DNA of 7,166 nucleotides, taken from NCBI GenBank assembly GCA_937898095.1, contig CALDKR010000232.1:1-7166 (forward strand), given 5' to 3'. The notes beneath the pieces are model-generated. The model searched no databases and was not told the DNA's origin. It saw nothing but the letters and a program-made list of their open reading frames with translations. Shown piece after piece: positions 1 through 5,937 of this stretch. The translations under genes and the position numbers were made by a program. Numbering within the stretch: the stretch's first letter is position 1; the number at the start of each line of letters is the position of its first letter. This stretch comes from an uncultured Rhodoluna sp. (GTDB lineage: Bacteria; Actinomycetota; Actinomycetes; Actinomycetales; Microbacteriaceae).

Positions 1-503
1 CTAAACAATTGCTCTGGTCGGTTGACTCGATCAAAGAATCGTGACAGCGGTTTGAAGGCGTCATTGACCGTCATGGTTGAGTCGTGCGGTTGCTCTAGCT
101 GCTGAAGCACAGGGTCTGGCGCGCGGTTAGCAAATGTGTCTGATGGCAACAGCAGAACTGGCAGGCGGTTGGTTGTTGCGACGGCCGCTGAGGTCAACAT
201 GTTTGCTGCACCTGGCCCAACCGACGCGGCACAGGCAAAGGTCGAGCGGCGGCGGGTCATGCGTGAATACGCAATAGCCTCGTTTGCCATGCCTTGCTCG
301 TTGCGCGCTTGAAAATATGGCATCAACGTTGGCTCATCAACGCTGTATTGCTTTAGCGCCTGACCGATGCCAGCAACGTTGCCGTGGCCGAAAATTCCGA
401 AAGTGCCAGCGATTGTGCGCTCGCGCTTGTCGCCATCAACTGTGTATTGGTGTGCCAAGAATTCAACAATTGCTTGACCTACGGTCATTCTGCGAGTTGC
501 CAT
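1..503 (-). CDS. iolD: 3D-(3,5/4)-trihydroxycyclohexane-1,2-dione hydrolase, N-terminal part
   Basis: This ThDP-dependent enzyme hydrolytically opens the ring of 3D-(3,5/4)-trihydroxycyclohexane-1,2-dione to 5-deoxy-D-glucuronate, the third step of myo-inositol breakdown, in the cytoplasm. Only the first 167 codons are present; the gene runs off the left edge, and family members are usually over 600 residues. What is visible is the N-terminal ThDP pyrimidine-binding domain: IFGHGNVAG at about 37-45, RNEQGM at 67-72 whose Glu69 is the expected cofactor-activating glutamate, SVGPGAANM at about 94-102, and NRLPVLLLP at 112-120 followed by a PDPVLQQLE segment typical of IolD rather than of acetolactate synthases. 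The start at 503 is supported by AGAAGG five bases upstream; an in-frame ATG five codons later (488) lacks such a site. It is last of the iol genes seen here, 45 bp after iolB. Family assignment is very secure. Confidence 0.95.
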   Translation of the reverse strand, partial: MATRRMTVGQAIVEFLAHQYTVDGDKRERTIAGTFGIFGHGNVAGIGQALKQYSVDEPTLMPYFQARNEQGMANEAIAYSRMTRRRSTFACAASVGPGAANMLTSAAVATTNRLPVLLLPSDTFANRAPDPVLQQLEQPHDSTMTVNDAFKPLSRFFDRVNRPEQLF

Positions 504-508
504 TTTTG

Positions 509-514
509 CCTTCT
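509..514 (-). promoter_or_regulatory. Ribosome binding site of iolD
   Basis: AGAAGG on the minus strand, five bases before the ATG at 503. It supports that start over the in-frame ATG at 488. The remaining 504-548 spacer between iolB and iolD shows no terminator, so the two genes are probably co-transcribed. Confidence 0.6.
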
Positions 515-548
515 GTTTCTGAGTTGGAATATCTATTTGACGCTTTTT

Positions 549-1442
549 CTAGTTAGCCGAAAAAGGCAATCGTGAGTCTGGGTCTTGGTGATGCCAAGTT
601 TCGCGCAACCAGGTCTGGTTAGGGTCATCAGTTATGTTCCAGCTGCGGTCTGGGTCTGGCCCGGCCATCACGTTGAAAAAATAGAGGTCCGAACCCGGTG
701 TTGCTGCCACTGGGCCATGCCAACCCCAAGGAACCAGCCCAACATCGCCAGTTCGAACTTCGGTGGTTAAGTCATATTCACGCTCGTCGCTGGCATAGCC
801 ACGCATGTATCCGGTCGGGTCAGCGTTAGCAGGCTGTTGACCGCCGGCTACGCGAGTCTCAAAGTAATAGATTTCTTCGAGGTTGCTTTCGACGCCCGGG
901 ATGTATGTGTCGTGCTTATGAGCCGGAATGCCCGACCAGTTGCCCGACGGAACCAGAACCTCAACAACGATGAAGCGACTGGCGTCTAGCTGCTCGGGAA
1001 CACCGAAATTGTGCACCTGACGACTTTCGCGACCAGCGCCGCGAACAAAAACAGGAACAGAATCAGCTGCAATGAATTTGGCCGGCTTTGCCTCGCGAGC
1101 CGGAGCCTCACCAATTGCAACGCGACCCTGACCTTCGATTTTGATCTCGGTTGCCATTGGCAAATAAATCAAGTCTGTTGGGCCATCAAAGGGCGAATTT
1201 CTGCCTTTGAGTTCTTGAACCGAGTATTCTTCGGCGCCTGCTATGCGGTAGGTAACCTTCAGACCAGTGCCGTGAATCAAAAAGATGATGCGTTCGATGT
1301 CGTCGGCAGGCAGAGTGAACTGCCCGCCGTCGGCTAAATCGCCAACTCGAAGGCCGGTGTGTTGCCAGCCTTCGATTTGACGATCAACCACGACATTCCA
1401 GCCATCTTTGGCCAACTCACCGTTCTTGAAAAACCACTGCAT
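549..1442 (-). CDS. iolB: 5-deoxy-glucuronate isomerase
   Basis: IolB converts 5-deoxy-D-glucuronate into 2-deoxy-5-keto-D-gluconate, the fourth step of inositol catabolism. The product is 297 residues, a full-length KduI/IolB-family bicupin. The C-terminal cupin carries the expected metal site: His175 and His177 in AHKHD, Glu190 in NLEEIYYF, and His242 in VPWGWHGP. RGAGRESRQVHNFG at about 134-147 and the FNVMAGP segment at about 256-262 are also characteristic. The protein starts with MQWFFKNG. In front of its ATG there is only a modest purine run (GAAGAAA, about ten bases away). The gene begins 18 bp after the iolA stop and is followed 45 bp later by iolD, so it sits inside the operon. There is no sign of truncation or a frameshift. 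A KduI isomerase of pectin breakdown is the only close alternative, and the neighbours rule strongly for IolB. Confidence 0.97.
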   Translation of the reverse strand: MQWFFKNGELAKDGWNVVVDRQIEGWQHTGLRVGDLADGGQFTLPADDIERIIFLIHGTGLKVTYRIAGAEEYSVQELKGRNSPFDGPTDLIYLPMATEIKIEGQGRVAIGEAPAREAKPAKFIAADSVPVFVRGAGRESRQVHNFGVPEQLDASRFIVVEVLVPSGNWSGIPAHKHDTYIPGVESNLEEIYYFETRVAGGQQPANADPTGYMRGYASDEREYDLTTEVRTGDVGLVPWGWHGPVAATPGSDLYFFNVMAGPDPDRSWNITDDPNQTWLRETWHHQDPDSRLPFSAN

Positions 1443-1460
1443 TGCTGATTGTTTCTTCGG

Positions 1461-2957
1461 TTAGTTCTGCGGAAAGCCCAGGTTGATTCCGCCGTGGCTT
1501 GGGTCGAGCCAACGTGAGGTAATCGCCTTGCCGCGAGTGAAGAAGTGCACGCCTTCAACGCCGTGAGCTTTAGTGTCGCCGAATAGCGAGTTCTTCCATC
1601 CGCCGAATGAATAGTAGGCAACTGGAACCGGAATTGGCACGTTGATGCCGATCATTCCGACCTCGATTTCATTCTGGAATCGACGAGCCGCTCCGCCATC
1701 GTTGGTAAAGATTGCGGTTCCGTTGCCGAATGCGCCCTCGTTGATCAGCTTGACGCCATCTTCGTATGAGTGAACGCGAACAATTGAAAGAACTGGGCCG
1801 AAGATTTCTTCGGTATAGACCTTCGAAGAAGTCGGAACTTTGTCAATCAAAGTTGGGCCAAGCCAGAAGCCATTAGGGTCACCCTCGAACTTGTCATTGC
1901 GACCATCGTGAACCACGGTTGCGCCATCTTCAACAGCGATGTCAATGTATGAAGCAACCTTGTCGCGGTGCACCTTGGTAACCAGCGGACCCATGTCGCA
2001 GCCACGACGGCCATCACCGGTGGTGAGCTTCTTCATGCGATCGGTGATCTTTTCAATTAGGTCGTCAGCGACAGGCTCAACAGCAACAACGACCGAAATT
2101 GCCATGCAGCGCTCGCCAGCCGAGCCGAAGCCCGCGTTGATTGCCGAATCGGCGACTAGGTCAAGGTCGGCATCAGGCAGAACCAACATGTGGTTCTTTG
2201 CGCCACCGAGTGCCTGAACGCGCTTGCCATGGCGTGACCCAGTCTCATAGACATACTGTGCGATAGGGGTCGAACCAACGAATGAAATCGCCTTAACGTC
2301 AGGGTGGGTCAGCAGACCGTCAACCGACTCTTTGTCACCATTCAAGACGGTGAAAACGCCGTCAGGAAGACCAGCTTCTTTGAGCAGCTTGGCCATCCAG
2401 ATTGCAGCTGATGGGTCTTTCTCTGAAGGCTTCAAGATGACAGTGTTGCCGGCTGCAAGCGCAATCGGAAAGAACCACATTGGAACCATTGCCGGAAAGT
2501 TGAATGGGCTGATGATGCCGACAACGCCGAGTGGTTGACGGGTTGAATAGACGTCGACTCCGGTTGATACGTTTTCTGAATAAAAGCCCTTGAGCAGGTG
2601 AGGCATGCCGGTTGCGAACTCGACGACCTCTTGGCCGCGAGTGATTTCGCCAAGCGCATCAGACAACACCTTGCCGTGCTCGGCGGTGATGATCTCTGCA
2701 AGCTCAGGCTTGTGGCGGTTTAGCAGCTCGCGAAAGTTGAAAATGATTGCCTGACGGCGAGCAAGTGACAGGTCGCGCCAAGCCGGAAAAGCAGCCTTTG
2801 CGGTCGCGATGGCTAGTTCGATTTCTTGAGTGTTTGCCAAGGCAACGTGCTTGGTCTCAACGCCCAACGCTGGGTCAAACACCGGTGCGGTGCGCCCTGA
2901 CTGGCTTGGGTATTCTTTGCCGCTGATCCAGTGGCCAACTACAGGTAGTGAAGACAT
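1461..2957 (-). CDS. iolA: Malonate-semialdehyde / methylmalonate-semialdehyde dehydrogenase (CoA-acylating)
   Basis: This NAD- and CoA-dependent enzyme oxidatively decarboxylates malonate semialdehyde to acetyl-CoA and CO2, the last step of the iol pathway; the family also turns methylmalonate semialdehyde (valine breakdown) into propionyl-CoA. The product is 498 residues, usual for the family. Visible landmarks are PFNFP at 151-155 with catalytic-site Asn153, LKPSEKDPS at about 175-183 (cofactor binding), LGGAKNH at 250-256 where most other aldehyde dehydrogenases carry the general-base glutamate motif, catalytic Cys284 in GSAGERC, EEIFGPVL at 383-390, and the MMSDH-type stretch GINVPIPVPVAYYSFGGWK at about 437-455. 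The frame stays open upstream to an ATG at 3095, but that extension is Arg/Ser-rich and overlaps the aldolase gene. The start at 2957 (MSSLPVVGHWISGKEY) matches the family and has GGAAAGA just upstream. The gene lies 14 bp after the aldolase and 18 bp before iolB. Confidence 0.97.
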   Translation of the reverse strand: MSSLPVVGHWISGKEYPSQSGRTAPVFDPALGVETKHVALANTQEIELAIATAKAAFPAWRDLSLARRQAIIFNFRELLNRHKPELAEIITAEHGKVLSDALGEITRGQEVVEFATGMPHLLKGFYSENVSTGVDVYSTRQPLGVVGIISPFNFPAMVPMWFFPIALAAGNTVILKPSEKDPSAAIWMAKLLKEAGLPDGVFTVLNGDKESVDGLLTHPDVKAISFVGSTPIAQYVYETGSRHGKRVQALGGAKNHMLVLPDADLDLVADSAINAGFGSAGERCMAISVVVAVEPVADDLIEKITDRMKKLTTGDGRRGCDMGPLVTKVHRDKVASYIDIAVEDGATVVHDGRNDKFEGDPNGFWLGPTLIDKVPTSSKVYTEEIFGPVLSIVRVHSYEDGVKLINEGAFGNGTAIFTNDGGAARRFQNEIEVGMIGINVPIPVPVAYYSFGGWKNSLFGDTKAHGVEGVHFFTRGKAITSRWLDPSHGGINLGFPQN

Positions 2958-2960
2958 TTT

Positions 2961-2967
2961 TCTTTCC
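2961..2967 (-). promoter_or_regulatory. Ribosome binding site that fixes the iolA start
   Basis: GGAAAGA on the minus strand, with its GGA core seven bases before the ATG at 2957 and inside the 14-bp aldolase-iolA gap. It favours this start over the longer in-frame ATG at 3095, which would lie inside the aldolase gene. Confidence 0.65.
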
Positions 2968-2971
2968 GTTC

Positions 2972-3847
2972 TTATCCGTGAACTAGCTGAACTGCGATGT
3001 CGATAGCCGCGGCTACGTCGCCATCTTGTGGGTAAAGCAGGCTGCGGCCAACCACTAGACCGCGCACGCCATCGAGCTTGAGAGCTTCGCCCCAAGCGGC
3101 ATAGGTTTCTGCTGGGTCGCCGACTGGGTCGCCGCCAAGCAAAAGGGTTGGCAGGGTTGTTGCTGCCATAACTCGCTGCATATTTTCGACTACTGGCAAT
3201 TTCAACCAGGTGTATGCACTGGTGTTGCCAATGGCGCTAGCGATTCCGACTGAATTCACAACAGCCTCGGTGCTCAAATCATTGATGACCTTGCCGTTCT
3301 TCCATTCGCTCATAAATGGCTCAAGCATGATTGGCAACTTTGCGGCGGCAGCTTCGTTAACCGCGCGATGGCTGTATTCGAGCATTTTGGCTGTTCCGGC
3401 ATCGCCCAGGTTGATTCGATTTAGCATCTTGGCGAAATCAAGCCGGTCGCGAACCATACCGGCCACGTCATAGCCGGTGACTTTGTCATCCATTTCAAAA
3501 GATGCACCGCGCAGACCGCCTCGGTTCATTGAGCCAACCACGATCTTGTTGTCGAGCAAACCAAGCAGTGCAAGCTCATCGATGATGTCAGGTGAACCAA
3601 GAACGCCGTCGACACCGGGCCTCGAAAGAGCAAGAGCCAGGTTCTCTAGCAATTGATAGCGGTCAGCCATCGCGAAGGCGTTGTCGCGAACTGAAACTGC
3701 GTTGCGAGCCGGGTGATCGGCTGCAATGATAAACAGCCTGCCATCGCCTTTGATTAGCTCGCGGCGCTGGCGGTTTGCATAGATGTCAGCAAGTGCGCCA
3801 GGGTTAGACGCGCGGGTCTCTCGAAGCGAAGCGAAATCTAAAGTCAT
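2972..3847 (-). CDS. Cgl0159-family (beta/alpha)8 aldolase, probable 2-deoxy-5-keto-gluconate-6-phosphate aldolase
   Basis: This is a cytoplasmic protein of 291 residues resembling the (beta/alpha)8 class I aldolase-like family named after C. glutamicum Cgl0159 (cg0198). Inferred role: cleavage of 2-deoxy-5-keto-D-gluconate 6-phosphate to dihydroxyacetone phosphate and malonate semialdehyde, the step done by the unrelated metal-dependent IolJ in Bacillus subtilis. Visible features are LFIIAADHPAR at 38-48 (strand 1 with an acidic residue), GSPDIIDEL at 84-92, MLEPFMSEW at 174-182, TWLKLP at 213-218 with Lys216 as the best candidate Schiff-base lysine, and LLLGGDPVGDP at 235-245 plus VVGRSLLYP at 265-273, which look like phosphate-binding loops of a TIM barrel. 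Its ATG overlaps the iolC stop by one base (TAATG), with AAGGGA eight bases upstream, so translation is probably coupled to iolC. The position between kinase and dehydrogenase fits the proposed reaction. The family call is firm; the exact reaction is inferred from context. Confidence 0.85.
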   Translation of the reverse strand: MTLDFASLRETRASNPGALADIYANRQRRELIKGDGRLFIIAADHPARNAVSVRDNAFAMADRYQLLENLALALSRPGVDGVLGSPDIIDELALLGLLDNKIVVGSMNRGGLRGASFEMDDKVTGYDVAGMVRDRLDFAKMLNRINLGDAGTAKMLEYSHRAVNEAAAAKLPIMLEPFMSEWKNGKVINDLSTEAVVNSVGIASAIGNTSAYTWLKLPVVENMQRVMAATTLPTLLLGGDPVGDPAETYAAWGEALKLDGVRGLVVGRSLLYPQDGDVAAAIDIAVQLVHG

Positions 3848-4803
3848 TAATTCATTCCCTTCAGAATTTCATCGACTTCTTCAAAGGTTGGCATCGCTGT
3901 CGAGCACTCGAGACGGGTGGCAACAATCGCTCCGGCAATGTTTGCGAACTTCAAGATCTTCTCAAGACCCCAGCCCTGCAGCAGTCCATAACAGAAGGCG
4001 CCGCCAAAGCTGTCGCCTGCACCTAGACCATTGACAACATCGACAAAATAAGGGGGAACCTCAACCAGTTCATCTTTAGTCTTTGCAAGAACACCCTTTG
4101 GCCCTTGTTTGACAACAGCGATTTCAACACCGCGCTCAAGCAGTGCATCTGCCGAACGCAGCGGTTCGGTTTCGCCGACGGCAACCTCGCACTCTTCTTT
4201 GTTGCCGATAGCGATGGTCACTTTAGAAAGCGCCTTCTCGACTTCGGTGCTGGCCAGCTCTTTAGACGCCCAGAACATTGGTCGATAGTCGAGGTCAAGA
4301 ATTGTGTGCTGTTTCTTTTCGCGAGCATCCCAAGCAACGTGGTGAGCGGTTCGAGATGGCTCTTGGCTCAAGCCGGTCACTGTTGACCAATAGATTTTGG
4401 CCTGCGAGATGGCATTCAGGTCGAGTTCAGCTGGTTTGATAATCAAGTCGGGCGCGATCGGGTCGCGATAAAAATAAAGTGGAAAATCATCTGGCGGATA
4501 AATCTCACAGAAAACGACTGGAGTGTTGAGACCCGGAACCTCAGAGACAAAACGGTTGTCAACGCCCAATCGAGTCAGTTCGTTTTGCAAATAGCGACCA
4601 AAGGAGTCTGCGCCAGTTCGGGTAATCACGGCAGATTTCAAGCCATACTTGGCCGCGGCAACGGCAACATTGCTTGCGCTGCCACCTAGAAATTTGCCGA
4701 ATGATGTCACTTCGTCAAGGCCAATGCCAATCTGCAACGGATAAATATCTACGCCAATGCGACCAATAGTGATGACGTCGTATGGCTGATTTGACTGCGT
4801 CAT
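3847..4803 (-). CDS. iolC: 5-dehydro-2-deoxygluconokinase (PfkB family)
   Basis: IolC phosphorylates 2-deoxy-5-keto-D-gluconate at C6 with ATP, creating the substrate of the aldolase encoded next. The product is 318 residues, normal for a ribokinase/PfkB-type sugar kinase. Seen in it are the N-terminal substrate-binding signature GKFLGGSASNVAVAAAKYG at 36-54, the ILDLDYRPMFW block at 168-178 that is typical of IolC, IGNKEEC at 199-205, KQGPKG at 232-237, and the C-terminal PfkB signature GLGAGDSFGGAF at 259-270 with Asp264 as catalytic base. It is the first gene of the iol operon, after a 145-bp upstream region with candidate operators. The ATG at 4803 has no clear Shine-Dalgarno sequence directly before it; a GAGAAAG lies about 15 bases away, which is far. 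The N-terminus nevertheless matches the family from DVITIGRIGVDIYP on, so the start is probably right. Confidence 0.95.
   Translation of the reverse strand: MTQSNQPYDVITIGRIGVDIYPLQIGIGLDEVTSFGKFLGGSASNVAVAAAKYGLKSAVITRTGADSFGRYLQNELTRLGVDNRFVSEVPGLNTPVVFCEIYPPDDFPLYFYRDPIAPDLIIKPAELDLNAISQAKIYWSTVTGLSQEPSRTAHHVAWDAREKKQHTILDLDYRPMFWASKELASTEVEKALSKVTIAIGNKEECEVAVGETEPLRSADALLERGVEIAVVKQGPKGVLAKTKDELVEVPPYFVDVVNGLGAGDSFGGAFCYGLLQGWGLEKILKFANIAGAIVATRLECSTAMPTFEEVDEILKGMN
3856..3861 (-). promoter_or_regulatory. Ribosome binding site inside the iolC 3' end, serving the aldolase
   Basis: AAGGGA lies eight bases before the aldolase ATG, within the last codons of iolC. The ATG shares its A with the iolC TAA stop, a layout typical of translational coupling or reinitiation. 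Confidence 0.65.
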
Positions 4804-4833
4804 GGCGGATTAAGCAACTTTCTCGAAATTACT

Positions 4834-4848
4834 AATCAAAATTTGATT
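4834..4848. promoter_or_regulatory. 7-bp inverted repeat upstream of iolC, possible operator half
   Basis: AATCAAA-A-TTTGATT is a perfect 7-bp dyad around one central base, 31 bp upstream of the iolC ATG. It abuts the second dyad at 4849-4866. By position it would fall in the 5' leader of the iol transcript, or just after the start of transcription. It may be a binding site for a dimeric regulator, but AT-rich dyads also occur by chance and no specific regulator can be named for it. Confidence 0.35.
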
Positions 4849-4866
4849 TGTTAGTTTGTCCTAACA
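4849..4866. promoter_or_regulatory. Candidate IolR-like operator upstream of iolC
   Basis: TGTTAG and CTAACA form a perfect 6-bp inverted repeat with a 6-bp spacer. Bases 4857-4866 read TGTCCTAACA, which fits in full the KGWCHTRACA consensus that I recall for the GntR-type inositol repressor IolR of C. glutamicum. The site lies about 46-63 bp before the iolC ATG and overlaps the candidate -10 box, the right place for repression. Allowing for the degeneracy (24 of 4^10 sequences), a chance match on either strand of this 145-bp gap is below 1 percent under equal base use. No regulator gene is in the window, so which protein binds is inference. Confidence 0.5.
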
Positions 4867-4891
4867 TACTCTATTCGAAGAGATATTTCGA
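4863..4891 (-). promoter_or_regulatory. Candidate sigma70-type promoter of the iol operon
   Basis: On the minus strand, TCGAAA (4886-4891) and TATGTT (4863-4868) are separated by 17 bases. Each matches 4 of 6 consensus positions of -35 and -10. Transcription would start near 4856, leaving a leader of roughly 50 bases before iolC. The -10 box overlaps the IolR-like site. Two 4/6 boxes are weak evidence on their own; the location and the operator overlap raise it a little. Confidence 0.35.
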
Positions 4892-4948
4892 GCGGCTGAA
4901 ATCAAAAAGTTATCTTTGTTATTTAGGCGAATGGCCACCGGGATTGGT

Positions 4949-5386
4949 CTAAAGCCAAGCGCCAAGAATTAGACCGCCGACAGCCAGCGCAACAATGTCT
5001 TGACCGACCTCGATAATCCAAACTTTGAGGCCTGCGTTGGCAAATAGACGGTGCGATAGCGAACTAGCGGCTGCAATGCCGAAGCCCAACAGTGCGCCAG
5101 AAGCCAAACCGCCCAATGCTCCAAAAGCTGGGTCAACCTTGGTTGCCACCTCGATAAAGATTGCGAGCGTAATCACCTGGATCAATTGGCCCACAAAAGT
5201 GAGTCCAAATGCCAGACCAGCAGGCACTCCCCCGATGTCTGGAGTTTGTTCAGTTGGAATCTCTTTGCCCATTGCCTTCATCCAAATTGGATAAAAGGTT
5301 TTTGGCCCAAACCAAACGCCACCGATGGTGAATTGTGCGACTGCCGCAACTGCGACGGCTAGCCAATTTAGTTCTGCGAAAATCAT
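4949..5386 (-). CDS. DUF1761 family small membrane protein
   Basis: The product is 145 residues and looks like an integral membrane protein with four hydrophobic segments at about 7-25, 55-80, 88-110 and 122-143. The pattern matches the DUF1761 family, whose function is unknown to me: NWLAVAVAAVAQFTIGGVWFGP at the start (read as two parts, 7-18 and 19-28), a WMKAMGK motif at 35-41 after the first helix, SHRLFANAGLKVWIIE at 111-126 and LGAWL at the C-terminus. The region between the first two helices (about 36-54) is polar. The gene begins 34 bp after the AHSA1-domain gene and is probably in one transcript with it; DUF1761 genes next to AHSA1/SRPBCC genes suggest a shared but unknown role. The ATG at 5386 has only a poor GATGAAG upstream. 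No terminator is seen between this stop and the iolC promoter region, so read-through into iol is possible. Confidence 0.85.
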   Translation of the reverse strand: MIFAELNWLAVAVAAVAQFTIGGVWFGPKTFYPIWMKAMGKEIPTEQTPDIGGVPAGLAFGLTFVGQLIQVITLAIFIEVATKVDPAFGALGGLASGALLGFGIAAASSLSHRLFANAGLKVWIIEVGQDIVALAVGGLILGAWL

Positions 5387-5420
5387 GGCTTCATCATGGC
5401 ACAGCAGTCCCGAAAATTAG

Positions 5421-5888
5421 CTATCGGCTTAGATAATTTTCGAGGTTGTCGAAATAGCTTTCCATTCCGTCTTTCGCGGCTTCTGCTTGGCCTTCTGGCA
5501 ATTCGCCGTACTGCGTAAATTTGACCCAAGACCCGGCTGGGCGAGCCTCAAATTCAACCACAATTGTATGAAAAGGTGCATTGTCATCTCGGGCAATGAA
5601 TTCCTCTTCACTTTGGCTGTAGCAAAGACTGTGAACAAGTTTTTCGTGCAAAATGACTTCGCTATAACGACCCCAGAAATAAGCATTGAATCCGTTAGCC
5701 GAAACATCGACACCGATAGCCCAGCGCCCTCCCACTTGAGCATCAGATGTTGCCGAACCAGGCACCACAGTCAACACGGTTGGGCTGTACCACTGCTCTA
5801 GCTCTTCGGCATTTGTCCATGCGTTCCAAAGCGAATCAATGCTGGCGTCATATTCACGCTCAACTGAATACAAAAATTCTTGCTTCAT
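5421..5888 (-). CDS. SRPBCC (AHSA1-like) domain protein
   Basis: The product is 155 residues, the whole of which is one START-like SRPBCC fold of the 'activator of Hsp90 ATPase homologue 1' type. Visible are the N-terminal REYDASIDSLWNAWTNAEEL at 11-30, the following QWYSP at 32-36 that corresponds to the WW/WYxP position of the family, VGGRWAIGV at 52-60, the FWGRYSEVILHEKLV strand pair at 71-85, TIVVEFEARPAGSWVKFTQYG at about 108-128 as later strands, and a C-terminal helix GMESYFDNLENYLS at 141-154. Such proteins bind small hydrophobic ligands in a cavity. The ligand here cannot be told, and a true Hsp90 co-chaperone role is unlikely for bacterial single-domain members. GAGAAG lies six bases before the ATG at 5888 and supports the start. 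It sits between the desaturase (49 bp upstream) and the DUF1761 gene (34 bp downstream). Confidence 0.85.
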   Translation of the reverse strand: MKQEFLYSVEREYDASIDSLWNAWTNAEELEQWYSPTVLTVVPGSATSDAQVGGRWAIGVDVSANGFNAYFWGRYSEVILHEKLVHSLCYSQSEEEFIARDDNAPFHTIVVEFEARPAGSWVKFTQYGELPEGQAEAAKDGMESYFDNLENYLSR

Positions 5889-5894
5889 GGGTTG

Positions 5895-5900
5895 CTTCTC
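5895..5900 (-). promoter_or_regulatory. Ribosome binding site of the SRPBCC gene
   Basis: GAGAAG on the minus strand, six bases before the ATG at 5888. It lies inside the 49-bp gap after the desaturase, where no hairpin with a T-run is seen. Confidence 0.55.
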
Positions 5901-5937
5901 TCGCTTAGTTTTCAGGCAAGGTTAGCAATTTAATGCT

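Noticed and set aside
1334..1621. A 95-codon minus-strand frame spanning the iolA-iolB junction.
   Set aside because: It overlaps the ends of two well-supported genes in a different frame and its translation resembles no family. There is no evidence of a frameshift in iolA or iolB, both of which are full length.
2958..3095. A 46-codon N-terminal extension of iolA from an in-frame ATG at 3095.
   Set aside because: The extension is rich in Arg, Ser and Trp, has no likeness to aldehyde dehydrogenases, and overlaps the aldolase coding sequence. The start at 2957 has a ribosome binding site and matches the family N-terminus.
4875..4891. Small inverted repeat TCGAA / TTCGA with a 7-bp spacer upstream of iolC, considered as a third operator.
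   Set aside because: The arms are only 5 bp, and such repeats are common by chance. It overlaps the proposed -35 region but nothing links it to a known regulator.
4931..4955. GGCCA...TGGTC pairing just after the DUF1761 stop, considered as a terminator.
   Set aside because: On the transcribed minus strand one of the five pairs is a mismatch and no T-run follows.
5429..5743. A 104-codon minus-strand frame overlapping the SRPBCC gene in another frame.
   Set aside because: It has no recognisable domain, while the 155-residue frame over the same bases has a clear AHSA1-type fold and a ribosome binding site.
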